Shown here one piece after another: positions 26,307 through 38,626 of a stretch of 64,000 nucleotides of DNA; position 1 is the stretch's first letter, and each line of letters opens with the position of its first letter. Under the pieces are notes generated by a model. The model was not told the DNA's origin and did no database searches. It saw only the letters and a program-made list of their open reading frames with translations. The DNA is from Apostichopus japonicus (Eukaryota; Echinodermata; Holothuroidea; Aspidochirotida; Stichopodidae): the NCBI RefSeq assembly GCF_037975245.1, contig NC_092573.1, positions 15,026,001 through 15,090,000 on the forward strand, read 5' to 3'. A program made the position numbers and the translations under genes.

Positions 26307-26670
26307 GCATCTCTTGCAGACCATTGAAGTGAAATTTAGAATTTTAATACGTGGTTCAGGCATGTAATTATAGTATTAATTATGTTTATATAGAGCCATA
26401 GGCGTAGGAGGCGGGGGGCTGGGGGGGCTGCAGCCCCCAACCAATTTTTTTTGGTGAAAATTCGGGCAATATAATGAGAATTTTTCGGGCACCTACTGAA
26501 AGAAAAATAATTTGAAAAATTTTGGTTATATTTTTCAGGCAAGTCGTTACAGCCCCCCAAATCAAATTGGGCTCCTACGCCTATGTTTAGAGCATCTCTT
26601 GCAGACCAATGGAGTAACATTTAGAATTTGTATACGTGGTTCGGGCATGTAATTATTGTATTAAGTTTAT
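26307..26670. repeat. 88-bp tandem duplication split by a hAT MITE
   Basis: GCATCTCTTGCAGACCA, then ATTTAGAATTT, ACGTGGTTC and GGCATGTAATTAT occur at 26307-26388 and again at 26592-26667. Removing the 189-base MITE and one 8-base target copy makes the two halves adjacent with an 88-bp period. Confidence 0.85.
26397..26585. mobile_element. hAT MITE, family CATAGGCGTAGGAG, short copy
   Basis: A 189-base, internally deleted copy in the opposite orientation to the one at 9788. The ends are CATAGGCGTAGGAG and CTCCTACGCCTATG. The target duplication is TATAGAGC (26389-26396) against TTTAGAGC (26586-26593), 7 of 8 matching. Confidence 0.93.
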
Positions 26671-28477
26671 ACTATAATGTCAAATTGGGGACTGATGTGT
26701 GACATTTTAAGCAGACACCCTAATGACCTCTACTGCATATTGCGACAAATTGTGTTTACCCACAGCTTGTCAAGGACGAACAAATTGCTGAGGTTGCAAG
26801 TTAAGAGGAAAGGTTAAGAAATATCAAGTCTGTCAGTCAGTAAAAACATTCATTTCTAAAGCTCTTCTTTGATATTGTGCACAGCTGAACTTACGCACTT
26901 AAAGAGAGGTTAACTTTCTAAGCATTGTCTATCCCTTGATGATAGAAAGTACAAACTGATTAGTAAAGAGGCATTTTTTATCATAAAACATGGCAGACAC
27001 TTGAATCTCGCAAATTTAAAAGCACTCAAAATTGGATTTAATGAGGTACATGAGTTGCCTTCTAAGGCTGTATGGCTGAACTATAATCATGGCACCCAAT
27101 AAGTTATAACCCTGAGGGAATGCTGAGCTGTTGGTTAAATCAGGGAGTTGTTGCTCCCTGGTTAAATACACTGTTTTGAGAGAGACAGAGAGCTATGGTC
27201 TGATAGACTTACGAACTTTGGCGATATTAAGCCAACATTTTGCGTTGTTCTTTATTCACACCCATTTCACGTCATCTTACAAACCAAACTGAACTGTGCA
27301 AATGTCATAGGAAAATGTTACACGTTATGTGCTTTTTACCGTTTGTGACCCATTACTTCACTTTATAGCATATTTTTGGTCAATGCTCATGTTTAAGACG
27401 ACTTATTTCAGCAAAGGCAACTGAAAGTTCCTAGCCATTCACAGACAATGTAGAAAAACAATAGCTGACTCTGATATTAATATCAATTTATCAATTTGAA
27501 ATATAGTAACTTCCATATATACTCTGTCTCAATGATTCTTTTGCAAGAAAAGCTAATTGTTATCCAAGCAACCTTTAAGTGTTTTTTTTTTTGTTTGGTC
27601 TATCAAGCATACCAAAACCTATCAGTATAACTTGAAACAGGATGTAAACTGATCAAAATTAGACGTTCTTTAATATTTAATTAATCATCTAATGGAGGTT
27701 CATCAGTAAAAATTCTAATGACTTTCATTCAAAGGTCGTCACAGTTGCGTAACAATTTTTTTTTTGTTGAGAGTAGTAATTTAAAAAATTTCCAACCTCC
27801 ATTTAGTTGAAATGAAAGTTGGCCAAGATCAACTCAAAAAGCTGAAAAATAAGTAGTAGATTCTGATGTTTTGGTATTACATATTTAATTTGGTCATAGA
27901 GTAAGCAGCTAAGCTAGATTATGTGGCAATTCCGTTTTGCATACTGACTACACCTAGCTCACCATTAGCACAGGAATCTATGAAAATGTGAGGGGGCAGA
28001 AAATCGGTGGGGTGTAAAGGGTCTTACAGTTTTTTTCTTAGATCTTACAGAGGCCCAATTATTAAAATGGAACATCATAAATTCCCACTCTTTTATGTCC
28101 AATTTGTTCTTTTCCTTTAAACTATGCAAATTTCAGTATATCATTTATTGACTTTTTACATCCAAATTTTGAAAGGAAAGTTGCAAATTCTATGTATTAT
28201 GAGATATGTAAAAGGTGGGGGGGGGGGGAACTCATTATTTGATCACCTATTGCACAGGCAATGCTTTTACTAATACAAATTGGATCTATTTGTATGAAAC
28301 AGCATTTTAGTGAGAGGATAATTGATCCTGCTCCTCCACCATTTTTGTTTGGTAGGGGGGGTGAGGGAGGAGGGGTATGGGGGTGACAAACAATCTGATC
28401 AAGATACCTCCCACAGAAATGCAATAAATTCTTAGGCATCTACTTCAACAGCAGCCAAATAAGAAAACAAAATTTAC

Positions 28478-28597
28478 CGGATCAGTTAAACCGACAGTCT
28501 CTCCAACTTTAGCTGCCCACCAGACCATCAGATACGAAAATATAGCGATCCAAACGATGCTTCCCAGGAACGTTAATGGATACAGCTTCCTTTTCTC
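28478..28597 (-). CDS. SLC24A2-like: NCKX (SLC24A1/2-like) exchanger, internal exon before the alpha-2 repeat
   Basis: Internal coding exon of 120 bases, exactly 40 codons, phase 0 at both ends. It is read from 28597 down to 28478, between a CAG acceptor (28600-28598, after a T-rich tract) and a GTAAAT donor starting at 28477. It starts EKRKLYPLTFLGSIVWIA and ends KVGETVGLTDP. The middle (residues about 8-27) is a hydrophobic membrane helix ending in the LMVWW motif typical of NCKX1/NCKX2 just before the alpha-2 repeat. These proteins sit in the plasma membrane and exchange Na+ for Ca2+ plus K+. The exon joins in frame to the next one, which starts [10 protein letters not shown]. The preceding exon, which should carry the end of the large cytosolic loop, was not found. 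NCKX1, NCKX2 and invertebrate Nckx30C-type proteins cannot be separated on this fragment. Confidence 0.9.
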
Positions 28598-31060
28598 CTG
28601 AAAATGAAAAACAGAAAACATGTATTTTGAGTTGTTTGAAGGATTCAAACTGAAAAGATACATATCTATAAAGCCTAGATAAGCTATTCACAACTGTCAG
28701 ATTCCCGAAAAAAACATAATCACCAAAATGAAATTCCCTGCCGGCGGTTAGCAAATGATCTATTTCAAATCACTACGGAATATGCAGAATCAAACAAAAA
28801 AAGTAGGTTTATGTAACCGCTTGTTAACACGGAAACTTAATTCCTATACATACAGTAACATGGGCAAAGAATGAACTACTTTAATACACAGTTAAACCCC
28901 ACAGAGAATGGTCATTGCAAGACAAGAAAAAACCAGCCAGCCAACTGAACTTGCTTCAAGTTCACCAAGGCACTAACATGTTTAATCAAATACATGCAGC
29001 ACTACAATACAGAATTGAATCAAGAAGACTGTGAATTTTGTGCTTTTAGCAAGCATTATTCTGTCCCACCTTTCGCATCTCAACATGACGGCCACAAAAC
29101 ATGTGAATTAATCTTGCATAATTCCTCTTTTTATAACGAATCATGATGATGGATAAATGTAATCTACACGAGGAACTAATACAAAAGGTACTGTGTGGTT
29201 TCCCTTATAAACTGCAGTTTCATATGTAAATAATTGCTATTTTAAACCACAAATTAAACCACTCAAGGAAAAGTCAAACATAGTGTGTTTTTAATTAACA
29301 TTATTAATTAACATTTAATTAACATCATTAACAGAGAACAATATACAGTTTAGTTTATTGACCTATGTAAACCAGCATTACCATGAATGGTCAGTATGCC
29401 ATAACAAACAGGACTTCTATTAACTGCTAACACTTCATTATATTTAGCAATAATGATGTTAAGCTGAAGTTTCTCACCTGGACACATTTAACTTTCCAAA
29501 TTTGACCTGCCAACTCAAGATCTGAGAACCCATTTGAAAGTTAATGTACTAGAAACTTTAATATAATAATACATTGTTTTGGAAAATTGTTATCAAGTTT
29601 TGGCATATGGTCATTTTCACAATCAGTGGTGTAACTTTTGTACACTCAGGGCCAAAATTTCAAACACCATATATATTGAAATTTTTACTAACATCACATG
29701 TTAAAGGGTTCAAATTTTTGTAACTTCAACTTTTCGGAGCTTAAACATATACGTTTATGGGTGTAATTTTTCGGTGACTGTATGACTCTAGGAAACTTTA
29801 AGCAAAAAGATATATTTTTAAGCAACCATATTTACACAGTGTTAAAACAGTACTCTGTTTCAAGTAAACTTTAAAATGCTTATCATTATATGTTACTTAA
29901 AAATGAAAAGGATTTGGCAGAAATTTTTTATTACTATTGCAGATATTTCCATGTTAACTGAAAATTTATTGGAAATCAAGGATTGTTTTTCTTAATTTTA
30001 ACTTTAAACTATTTAATAAAAAGATAAGGCCAAGTCAAACACCCTAAATAATGTCTCCTCACAGAGGGCTAATATCCAATCCAAGTTGCACAAAAATCCA
30101 TGCAGTTTTGCAAAAGTTGGAATTTTCCCACTTATGCGTTTCGGAGGTGACGTTAACATTTTACATGTTTCGGAGGTGACAAAAGTGTTTACAAGTTGTT
30201 GTAAAGGCTTTTTTGCTAATTAACAAAGAATTAAACACTTAAACTCAATGAATGTTCATAACATCTTTAATCAAGCACTGATTTAAATAAAAAATATCTC
30301 TGCCAAGTAGCAGAGAATGTACATCAACTACCTGTACAACTAGTGAAACAAGTGAAAGAATACAGAACACAGAATACAATAGTTTTATGTTATAAAAAAT
30401 AGGTAAATGTCAGGTAAAGCATATAAGGGCATTTAAAAAGCAATTGTAAACATTGGGCTGAAGTCTCTTACTGTGGCACTCATATTGCAAATGATTATCT
30501 CACATACAACATATTGTATATACCTTCAGTCTCTTTTGTTTCGGAGGTGACGCTAAACGTTAACACAAACCAGAAGGCTTGATTCATGCTAAAACACATA
30601 GAACTTACCTTGGAAAGTATGAAAAACATTACAAGGATATGTTGATAATAGTTTAATGACATTAATGATACTAGAACTGTGACTGCTTTTGCTGCCATTC
30701 ATGATAACTTGGAGACAATACTGTATCCATTCAAAATCATTTGGTTAAATTCACACTGTTTTGGCTAATTGCAGATGAAATATTATACCACAAAGAAATG
30801 ATTAACATTGCGTAGCCATTAGCCATTCTGACTGCTAGTTACAGTATCATTTATGTTGGTTACACTTTTGGCAGTGAAACTGACTGTCACATTCCTGTAA
30901 CCTTTTACAAATTTGAAGAGGACATTCAGTCAATTATTCTGGAAAAAAACACTTCATTAACATGACCTAACCACAGTCTATCAAAGTTTTAGTGAAAAGT
31001 TAGGTTAACACTTGTCAAAAACTGCATAAATGATGGGCTAAAATCATTTAACAGCAGCTT
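28598..31060. other. Non-coding stretch upstream of the NCKX exon
   Basis: Probably intron or flank of the exchanger gene. G-rich runs lie just downstream of it, at about 28216-28230 and 28352-28385. Apart from three copies of a GTTTCGGAGGTGAC motif (see 30138-30551) I see AT-rich unique sequence. Confidence 0.5.
30138..30551 (+). repeat. GTTTCGGAGGTGAC motif, three direct copies
   Basis: Identical 14-base words at 30138-30151, 30167-30180 and 30538-30551. A fourth copy lies on the minus strand at 32940-32953. The flanks partly agree: GTTAAC or TTACATG words lie next to three of the four. Function unknown. Confidence 0.8.
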
Positions 31061-32088
31061 GGCCTTGTTCACATTTAAGAATGCACCCGTACTTCAAGTC
31101 CTCAAGGGAAATTAATTCCCTTAGTGTGAACACTCCTTTACTCATACTTCAAGTCGGCATGCAGTCTTAAGAATTTATCCTGCATTCTCAGTAAATGTGA
31201 TGTGAATGGTGGGAGACTTAATGGTGACCCGAGATTTTCGATATATCAAGTTGCTATTTGGCGCGTACATGTATGTGTTTGTCAGAGCGTTGCCCTTCTT
31301 AACAGAAACACTACCAAACGATGCTATTCGTGAACCCATTTCATTTTCTTTGAACCGATTTGACCAACACTGCAGAAAAGACGCAGTAACGGTTGTGAGA
31401 CAAACACAAACTAAATGACAGTCCACTTAAATCTACTGTAATAGCCTTAAATTCATTGTACGCCGTACTGACAGATTTTTGAAGAGGCCAAACTCTGTAA
31501 TTTGATGGTTATTTCCAAACGGATGATTTTGGGTTCGGTTGCTATGGAAGTTAGTAAAAGGCTAAAACCATTACATCTGGCCTGGCCTATAATGAAGTTG
31601 CACTTACTAGCCTACTGTATACAGATACAGTAGACCTTACTAGGTCTTTAGACCTAACATTAAATGCCTTTGATGTTAGATTAGCCTCAAATGCGACATC
31701 AAGCAGTAAAAACACTGACTATCAAGATCGTTTGCTCATCCACTGAAGGGTTTGGAAGAAATTCAAATCTGGGTTAAAATGTTATGGTAATGCCAGTACG
31801 GAGTTGTTTGAATACAGTTAACTGTTTATGTGCGATGATTGTATGTTGCCTTGCAGTGGTGTACGGAGTAGTATGTACTAGTACAGAACATAAGACAATG
31901 GCAAAGCACAGGGGGAATGTAAACAGCTGATATGACCTTTATACGCCTGCGCAGTATATTAATCTCGCAAACAGACGAAACTTACTCGTTCTGAAATGTG
32001 AATGCGTCTTGTTCTTAGCTAGTTAATCCTCCTCGCGGACTTAATATCAATAATCGCCCAGGTTGCATTCTTAAATGTGAACGAGGCC
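31061..32088. mobile_element. TIR element of about 1 kb, class uncertain
   Basis: The left end GGCCTTGTTCACATTTAAGA is mirrored at the right by GGCCTCGTTCACATTTAAGA (minus strand), 19 of 20 matching, with the match continuing into ATGC. No clear target duplication is seen next to GGCC. Overlapping open frames of 70-83 codons occur on both strands (31206-31418 plus, 31426-31175 minus) but resemble no transposase I know. Confidence 0.7.
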
Positions 32089-34149
32089 TGAGAGACCATC
32101 TGGAGCAACAATCTAGAGTTAAATGAGTTTTCACTCTATAAAGGTTAGTTGTTTGTAATTGGTTGTTAAAGGCATTGAAGACTCGCCCCAAACCTTGTGC
32201 GGCCATCTGAAAAATGTAACTTTCTGTTGCTTGCAAGTGACGTTTTGTTCGTGTCACTACAAAATGCAGACAGTAATGAAACGTGATACCTTGTTATCTT
32301 TAGCTGGACCTGAGATGTCCATCGCTGTATCGTTTGTGCAAATGTGCTGTGCTGTAGCTGTACTGACTGTACCCTAGTGTCTATTAACGATGGTAGCAAG
32401 CTGTGTGTGTATTTTTTGGGATCGATGGTGGTGTCTAACACTTCTGTAACACCTCATCGATACTAGGTCAGATTACCAGCATTAGACGTTTCCTTTTGCA
32501 CCTTCACTCTTCACACCCTTTAAGAAAAGGGAGGGGAATTCCCTGTTCAAATTTTATGTATTTTTGGGAAATCTCTTTTCAGACAATTTGCTGTGATAAC
32601 AACAGCTCATTAAAGAAGCAATAAGATTCTTTCTTTTTGCTTCAAGTGTTACAGCAGCAGGTCTACATATTGTGAATAAATATTCTGAACTTATGTAGGA
32701 TATTTGCCTGGACCAAATAGTTGAGCCCTCCGTGGTTATAGTGGGATCATGCAAATTAATGTGTATACTGGTACAGGTCAACATGGTGCAAATTAAACCT
32801 GTGAACATGTACTCCACAGCACTGTAGCACTCACAGAAGGTTACATATAACTGCAGCACAAATGTATGCACTAGTAGAATATTTCAGAAATATGCTCAAA
32901 CAAAGGGATAGTTCAGTATATTACATGTAAACAATCAATGTCACCTCCGAAACAATAGCAAAGACCACAGGCAGATTGAGCTAATATCTGATAAATTTGT
33001 CCCATGTTAATAAAGTTTTAAAAACTGCATGTTTGGTGATTGTGATCTTTTATGGACAGCACTTCATTACTAATCGATCATTTCATTCAAGTTTATTAAT
33101 AGCACTAATGTAAGCAATGGTACGCTATCTCTTGTCCAGAAAGGGGAAAAAGTGGCAAAAAAACACATATTTGTAATTTACTCATCAACTGTGCATGTGA
33201 GAGTTTCCTTAATACTTTGTTCAGTTTGTTACAGTGTTTTCTAAGGTAGATCAAGTCATCCTTTAGCATATGATGGTACACAAACAGCAGAAATGTAAAA
33301 AAACTAAAGCCATAACAGAGCTTTACCGCTTCTTTCAGTGCTGTTTATGATTGATTTGTTTATTTTTTTTTTACATTTTATCATGATATTATAGGTTGGA
33401 TCCATGACCTTGCATTAAATTCCAATCTGATATGGAGATGCGTGTGGACTAAAAAATTCATCCCAATTTATCATGCACACTACAAAGAAGACATCAGGGA
33501 GATCAATACTTAAAGGTAGGAAATCACAGATCTAAGAAGCCATCGATCAGCCATCCCTTTACCAACTCATCCGTCAAAATTCGCAGATCGCCCGCAGCTG
33601 AGGCAGCTTATGGTCCTCCAGGCGATGCTATCTAAGGCAAACACAACCACTCTGAAGAAATGCTATGTTCAGACCGCTGACTTTTTGCTAAAATAGCTGA
33701 AAATCCACAAAATTCATCGGTCGCATGTTTGGTTATCGCTTTGAGTCGTATTGTGTGCGAAGAAAAATTACTGATAAAATCACGCTTAAAGAGCCTTCCG
33801 GGTTAAACCACATCAGTCATAACACAAACACTTTGCCTGAGCTGAGAAGAACTTGGGATATTTATGATTACGCATTATTATAGCCTTTCAGAGTTCAAAA
33901 AATAACTGTTTCTTAATTTGTTTTTTATTTGCTGGAAAAAATGAAGAAGATTACATTAAGTTGAACAATGTTCATGACACTTCTATAGTACATGTCAACT
34001 GGGGCTTATTTGATGTATCATTTCATATCAGAAAGACTAAAAGCCATTGTACTTTGATGTTTTGAGATTTTATTCAATTCAGATGATGAAAACAAAGACT
34101 CTCATTAAGTAACCTTGTGACAAAGGATGAGTTCTTGAACATATTTTCA
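32089..34149. other. Non-coding stretch, no recognised feature
   Basis: AT-rich sequence with the fourth GTTTCGGAGGTGAC copy at 32940-32953 (minus). The part 33530-33800 is less AT-rich but has no convincing reading frame or splice pair. Confidence 0.45.
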
Positions 34150-34630
34150 CATAACGTATGACGGATGCAGCCAAGATACTGCAGCGGTTTTAACTAGACC
34201 AACCGTATTACATGTTTCCCTAGAAATGCAGTATGTCTATCATCCCACGTAATTAGATGGATGCAGAGAAAATGCAGTACTGAAGCGGTTTTAACCTGAC
34301 CAACCGTATAACATGTTTCCCTAGAACAGCAGTATGTCTATCATCTTACATAATATGCGGATGCAGAGAAAATGAGGTACTGAAGCGGTTTTAACTAGAC
34401 CAACCGTATTACATGTTTCCCTAGAACAGTATATATGTCTATGATCCCACGTAATATGATGGATACAGAGAAAATGCGGTACTTGAGCGGTTTTAACTAG
34501 ACCACTCGTATTACATGTTTCCCTAGAACAGCAGTATATGTCTATGATCCCACGTAATATGATGGATGCAGAGAAAATGCGGTACTTGAGCGGTTTTAAC
34601 TAGACCAACCGTATTACATGTTTCCCTATA
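34150..34630. repeat. Tandem repeat of about 101 bp, 5 units
   Basis: The word GCGGTTTTAAC recurs at 34184, 34285, 34385, 34487 and 34590. Each unit continues ACCAACCGTATTACATG, TTTCCCTAGAA, CAGTATGTCTAT, CCCACGTAAT and GATGGATGCAGAGAAAATG. Confidence 0.95.
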
Positions 34631-34639
34631 ATGTTCACA

Positions 34640-35869
34640 ATGACTGACTCACTGCATGCATGCTACACAAAGTTAATTGATGCCCATGGATAATGCAAAC
34701 TATTACAAAGAATTCAACAAGTAAGGCTATGACAAGTCCATCCTGTCCATTTAGCTACTAAATCGAGATTTGATTCATAACACTGAGTGTCTGGTAAAGC
34801 ACAACACTTAATTTTACTGCAATCGTTTGCACATCGGTAGGAGTGGGGGGAGAGGGCCATTGTTCTCCCACGAAAGGCAAATTTATAATTTGGTTCTCCA
34901 CCTTTAAATCCTGTGCACACCATTGTGTCCAACTGTTCCTTAAAAATAATTAACTCACACCGGTTAAAACAATATCAATGGACTGTCCATGCATGGAATC
35001 TCCTAAGTAATAATCCAACCAGATAAACTAAACATCAAATATCAAACGTCCATCTAATCTCCTACTTAGTACTAATAATCCTTTAAATCCCTACTTGTAA
35101 TATATGCAGCAGCCGTTGAGAATACTGTCATCTCCTCACAGTCGAATCTCTCTGTATCAGAGGAGGGGCTCCAACAAAATTGACGACTAGTCAACAGATG
35201 TATACTGCAAAAAGCAAATATAGCTGAGAATCCGGAATGGTAATCCGAAGTAAGAAACACCACATTAAACACAACATCTCGTCAAATATTGAAGTACTCT
35301 TGCTCTTATGTAGGCAGAGCAATATCCTTACACATGACTGGAGCAGAAATATGATGATACAGAAAAAACCATCCTTTAAGCTTCCTCTTTTTTTCTTTGT
35401 AAATTGAAGTGAGGAATAGCAATGGCTTTGACAATCATGTGTGAGTGTGTATTCAGTTTAGCTCGCAATGATTCAATGTATAAATTGATCTTATAATGAG
35501 GATTTGTTTGGCCGTTGTTTGCTTTCAAATTCTCAGCTATATGAACTCATATGTATCTAGTAATTACACAAATAAATGTTTTTTCTCATCACTATGAAAG
35601 AGATAGGTAAGCAATTAACATTTGAGTTCACGTGAATGGAAAGACAAAAATGATACCCATATTAATGTTTTTTATGCTTAGTATTAATCAAATAAATCAC
35701 AGAAATAGAAATTCACTCGAATTTGTTATTTTCACTATTACACTTAAGTTAATGGGCTGCTTTAATATATTGAAGACCTGCAAAACTGTCTTTCACAAAT
35801 ATTGGGTGATTCACAATTTTCCATCACCAAAAATCAGGAGATTTGGTGAATTGGAAACAATGCAATAAA
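34640..35869. other. Non-coding stretch, no recognised feature
   Basis: AT-rich sequence between two tandem arrays. The minus-strand frame 34932-34714 is Cys-rich but has no recognised similarity and no supporting splice context. Confidence 0.4.
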
Positions 35870-36246
35870 ACATAAAGCAACATTTTCAAAGGTTTAACAA
35901 TTCACTTCTACAATAATAGAACTAGATGAAGCAACATTTTTTGGGGGTAAACACTTCACATTTGCAGTATTAAAAATAGATCAAGCAACATCTTAGGTTT
36001 TAAACAATTCACTTCTACAATAATAGAACTAGATGAAGCAACATTTTTTGGGGGTAAACACTTCACATTTGCAGTATTAAAAATAGATCAAGCAACATTT
36101 TCTTAGGTTTAACACTTCACTGTACAATAATAAAACTAGATGAAGCAACATTTTTGGGGGTAAGCAATACAATTCTACAATAATAAAACTAGATGAAGCA
36201 ACATTTTTGGGGGTAAGCAATACAATTCTACAATAATAAAACTAGA
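35870..36246. repeat. 107-bp tandem repeat with a shorter sub-unit
   Basis: TTCACTTCTACAATAATAGA, then ACTAGATGAAGCAACATTTT, recurs with 107-base offset (35901 and 36008). Later units are cut down to about 53 bases. A related half-unit with AAAATAGATCAAGCAACAT alternates with it. Confidence 0.93.
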
Positions 36247-36986
36247 GAATGTCAAAAAGTGATGGACGCGCTATAAAACATATTAGCGCTTCAGAATAGA
36301 GTGGAATAAGCATTTCTAGAATTATTTCCCCGTAAACAGACTGAAATTTCCTAATTCATCTAATGCAGACTACAAAAAGATCATGTGCGACCCATTTCTG
36401 ATGGCAATTTAGGAAGTTATGCATGAGAACATGAGATTTCCCTATAAACACTGGGGGCTAGATTCCCTGTACGGCAGGGGAGATGGCAGGTCTGTTGTTG
36501 CCAGGACTTTAGATATTAATTGGTTCAATTTCCCAATATTTCTGCAAATTTAACTAAATAGATATAACCCACTTTTAGACCCAGTGCAAATAGACATGTA
36601 TTGTTTGTACCTTTTTTGGGTGAAATAATGCCACAAATTTATAAACCAGTGATAAGGTCGAAGGAATTAATGAGGCACTGGCATAATAGAGGCAAGGAAA
36701 TTTTGCATCTGAGAGTATGTGGGTTCAATTGAGCCGTGGCCAGCCAATTAAAGTAAGGTGAGTTTTCATTCAAGAGAAATACTTGAATTCCTGTCTAAAA
36801 TGGACTTCCAAATTGTGAAATAGTCACTATAGCGATTTCTGCCCCCCGAAATAAAATAGCTAAATTTGTCAATTGGATAGCCAACTGATGTGATAAGTTT
36901 AAGCTACATCCCTTTGGCTTCTCCCACATGCATTTGTGGTGATTTATATCGTCGTAAAAACGACTGCCTCCTTGGGCGATTCTTAA

Positions 36987-37594
36987 AGCAGCATTTTGCG
37001 TTTGGTCGCCGTTTTCTACTTTTTTGACATGTCCATCGATTTTTTTACATATATCAATTACAAAACAGCAAACTAAGATATTAGCCAAGTTTTTTTCCTG
37101 CCAACAACGTGGATTGGCGAGTAATTAAGGATATTTGCAGATAATGAGAAGAGTGTCCTCGACAAATTCCACAGTTAAAATTAATCGCATACAGTTCCCC
37201 CAAACCCACTAGTTTGAATTCAACTAATCAGAGATGCAGGTTTAGTTATGAGCCGTTGCTAAATATAGATTCAAGATTTTGCGTTGGTACAACCATGGAG
37301 ATGTAATGGAACTCTGTGGTACAACTGCAATATAGACTGTACACAAATCAAGCATGGTGTTGTATTGGTCAATGACTTTTGTAGTGTTTAAATATTCATA
37401 TTATGGGCGAGGTTTATTGGGTTCTAATGGTAAATATCTTGGAGAAAAACAAAGTTGAAAATTGCAAATTTTTCGACTTTTATGCCACCATGTGAAGTAA
37501 GATTTAAATAGATAAGCTAGTTATGTATGTCGTTATGGCATAGTGGAGTCAGTGAGGTTGAGAAAAATCATAGAAAAGGAAGCAAAATGCTGCT
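36987..37594. mobile_element. TTAA-flanked Kolobok-like MITE
   Basis: A 608-base element with ends AGCAGCATTTTGC and GCAAAATGCTGCT (13-bp TIRs), bounded by TTAA on both sides (36983-36986 and 37595-37598). The TTAA target is shared by Kolobok and piggyBac elements; the ends lack the CCC start usual in piggyBac, so Kolobok is favoured. No transposase. The minus-strand open frame 37088-36795 overlaps its left end and is not a gene. Confidence 0.8.
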
Positions 37595-37599
37595 TTAAC

Positions 37600-38580
37600 A
37601 CAATCATGTGGATGAAGTGAGAGTTATAATTCTTGGCCTCAACTTCCGATGTGGCAAATAAACGGATCAAAGAAAGACGGGGTCACCGTTTGGTACTATG
37701 TTTCGATTCATTCTTGCTCTATTATGCTGGCACCCCCGACGGTAAAAGACATCCTGCGTTTGGGGCTACAATTTAAGATCAACAGGAAGTGTTTAGTATT
37801 AATCTGTAGACAATTAAAGCTATCGTCAGGTAGAAGTTGGAAGCACACTTACAAATTTTGTTTCATCTTTGTAGCGCATGCCGGTTAAAACTGGCCTATT
37901 TTATTCACGTTGTTACACTGAGTCCAGCACAATCTTCATCTGCATCTCCACCTCTTCCCTCAGGGTTATTATTCTTCCTGCCTCTCGATCCTGATTCCGG
38001 AAGATTCTAAACCATGAGCAACCAGGCACATTCATGTACTGTACATGAATGAGACGTGTGAAATAGAAAACTGCCTTTTTTTTAAAGCCTGTAAAAATCA
38101 TAAATTACCGGGACGCTCGCGCAGTTGATTTATTTTGCTAGTACCTAATTTTAAAAAGGCCGTATCATGGCCACTACAGAATTTTCAGCCGCATATAAAG
38201 TAGAAATTTGGGATTAGAATAATTTGTTAGTAATAAAGCTGTGAAGCCCCATGATAGTTAAACCTGAAATTGAGGCATATTTTGTTTTTCGAGTTTTTCA
38301 GTATCAGATGGTAACGAATGGAACGACGACGACGTCTGAGAGCACTTAAAATGACAGGTTTGTGATATTGTGTTCCTTGTTCGGTAGTCATGAGCCTCCA
38401 TCATCATCCATTAGGGCAGGAGACGAGAGGGATGCTTTTAATGACTGTGAGTTGCATCATCTTTGGAAAGACAATCTGCTTTTCCATTAAAACGGAGGGA
38501 AAAAGATGACTCCATTCTGGTCATTAAAGTAAAAATCTAAGAACCTACTTGTGGAGGCTGTCTCTTTTGGGAGGGATTAA
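37600..38580. other. Non-coding stretch, no recognised feature
   Basis: Unique AT-rich sequence; no supported gene or repeat. Confidence 0.4.
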
Positions 38581-38581
38581 C

Positions 38582-38583
<2 letters not shown>

Positions 38584-38622
<39 letters not shown>
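38584..38622. repeat. TA microsatellite
   Basis: An uninterrupted TA run of about 38 bases. Confidence 0.97.

Positions 38623-38626
<4 letters not shown>

Larger units (their letters stand above)
15138..28477 (-). other. 13.3-kb intron of the NCKX gene
   Basis: The interval between the alpha-2 exon and the preceding exon, inferred from their matching splice sites and phase. It contains a hAT-like element (16547-17752), a dead LINE tail (20030-21060), a 40-bp minisatellite (21905-22470), a hAT MITE inside an 88-bp tandem duplication (26307-26670) and homopolymer G or C runs at 16119, 17190, 17700 and 18290. The stretches 15140-16540, 17765-20025, 21100-21900, 22500-26300 and 26700-28200 hold AT-rich unique sequence in which I see no exon or repeat. 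The open frame at 22954-22748 (minus) is polar and short and has no recognised similarity. Confidence 0.85.

Noticed and set aside
36795-37088. 97-codon minus-strand open frame
   Set aside because: It crosses the end of the TTAA-flanked MITE and has no recognised domain.
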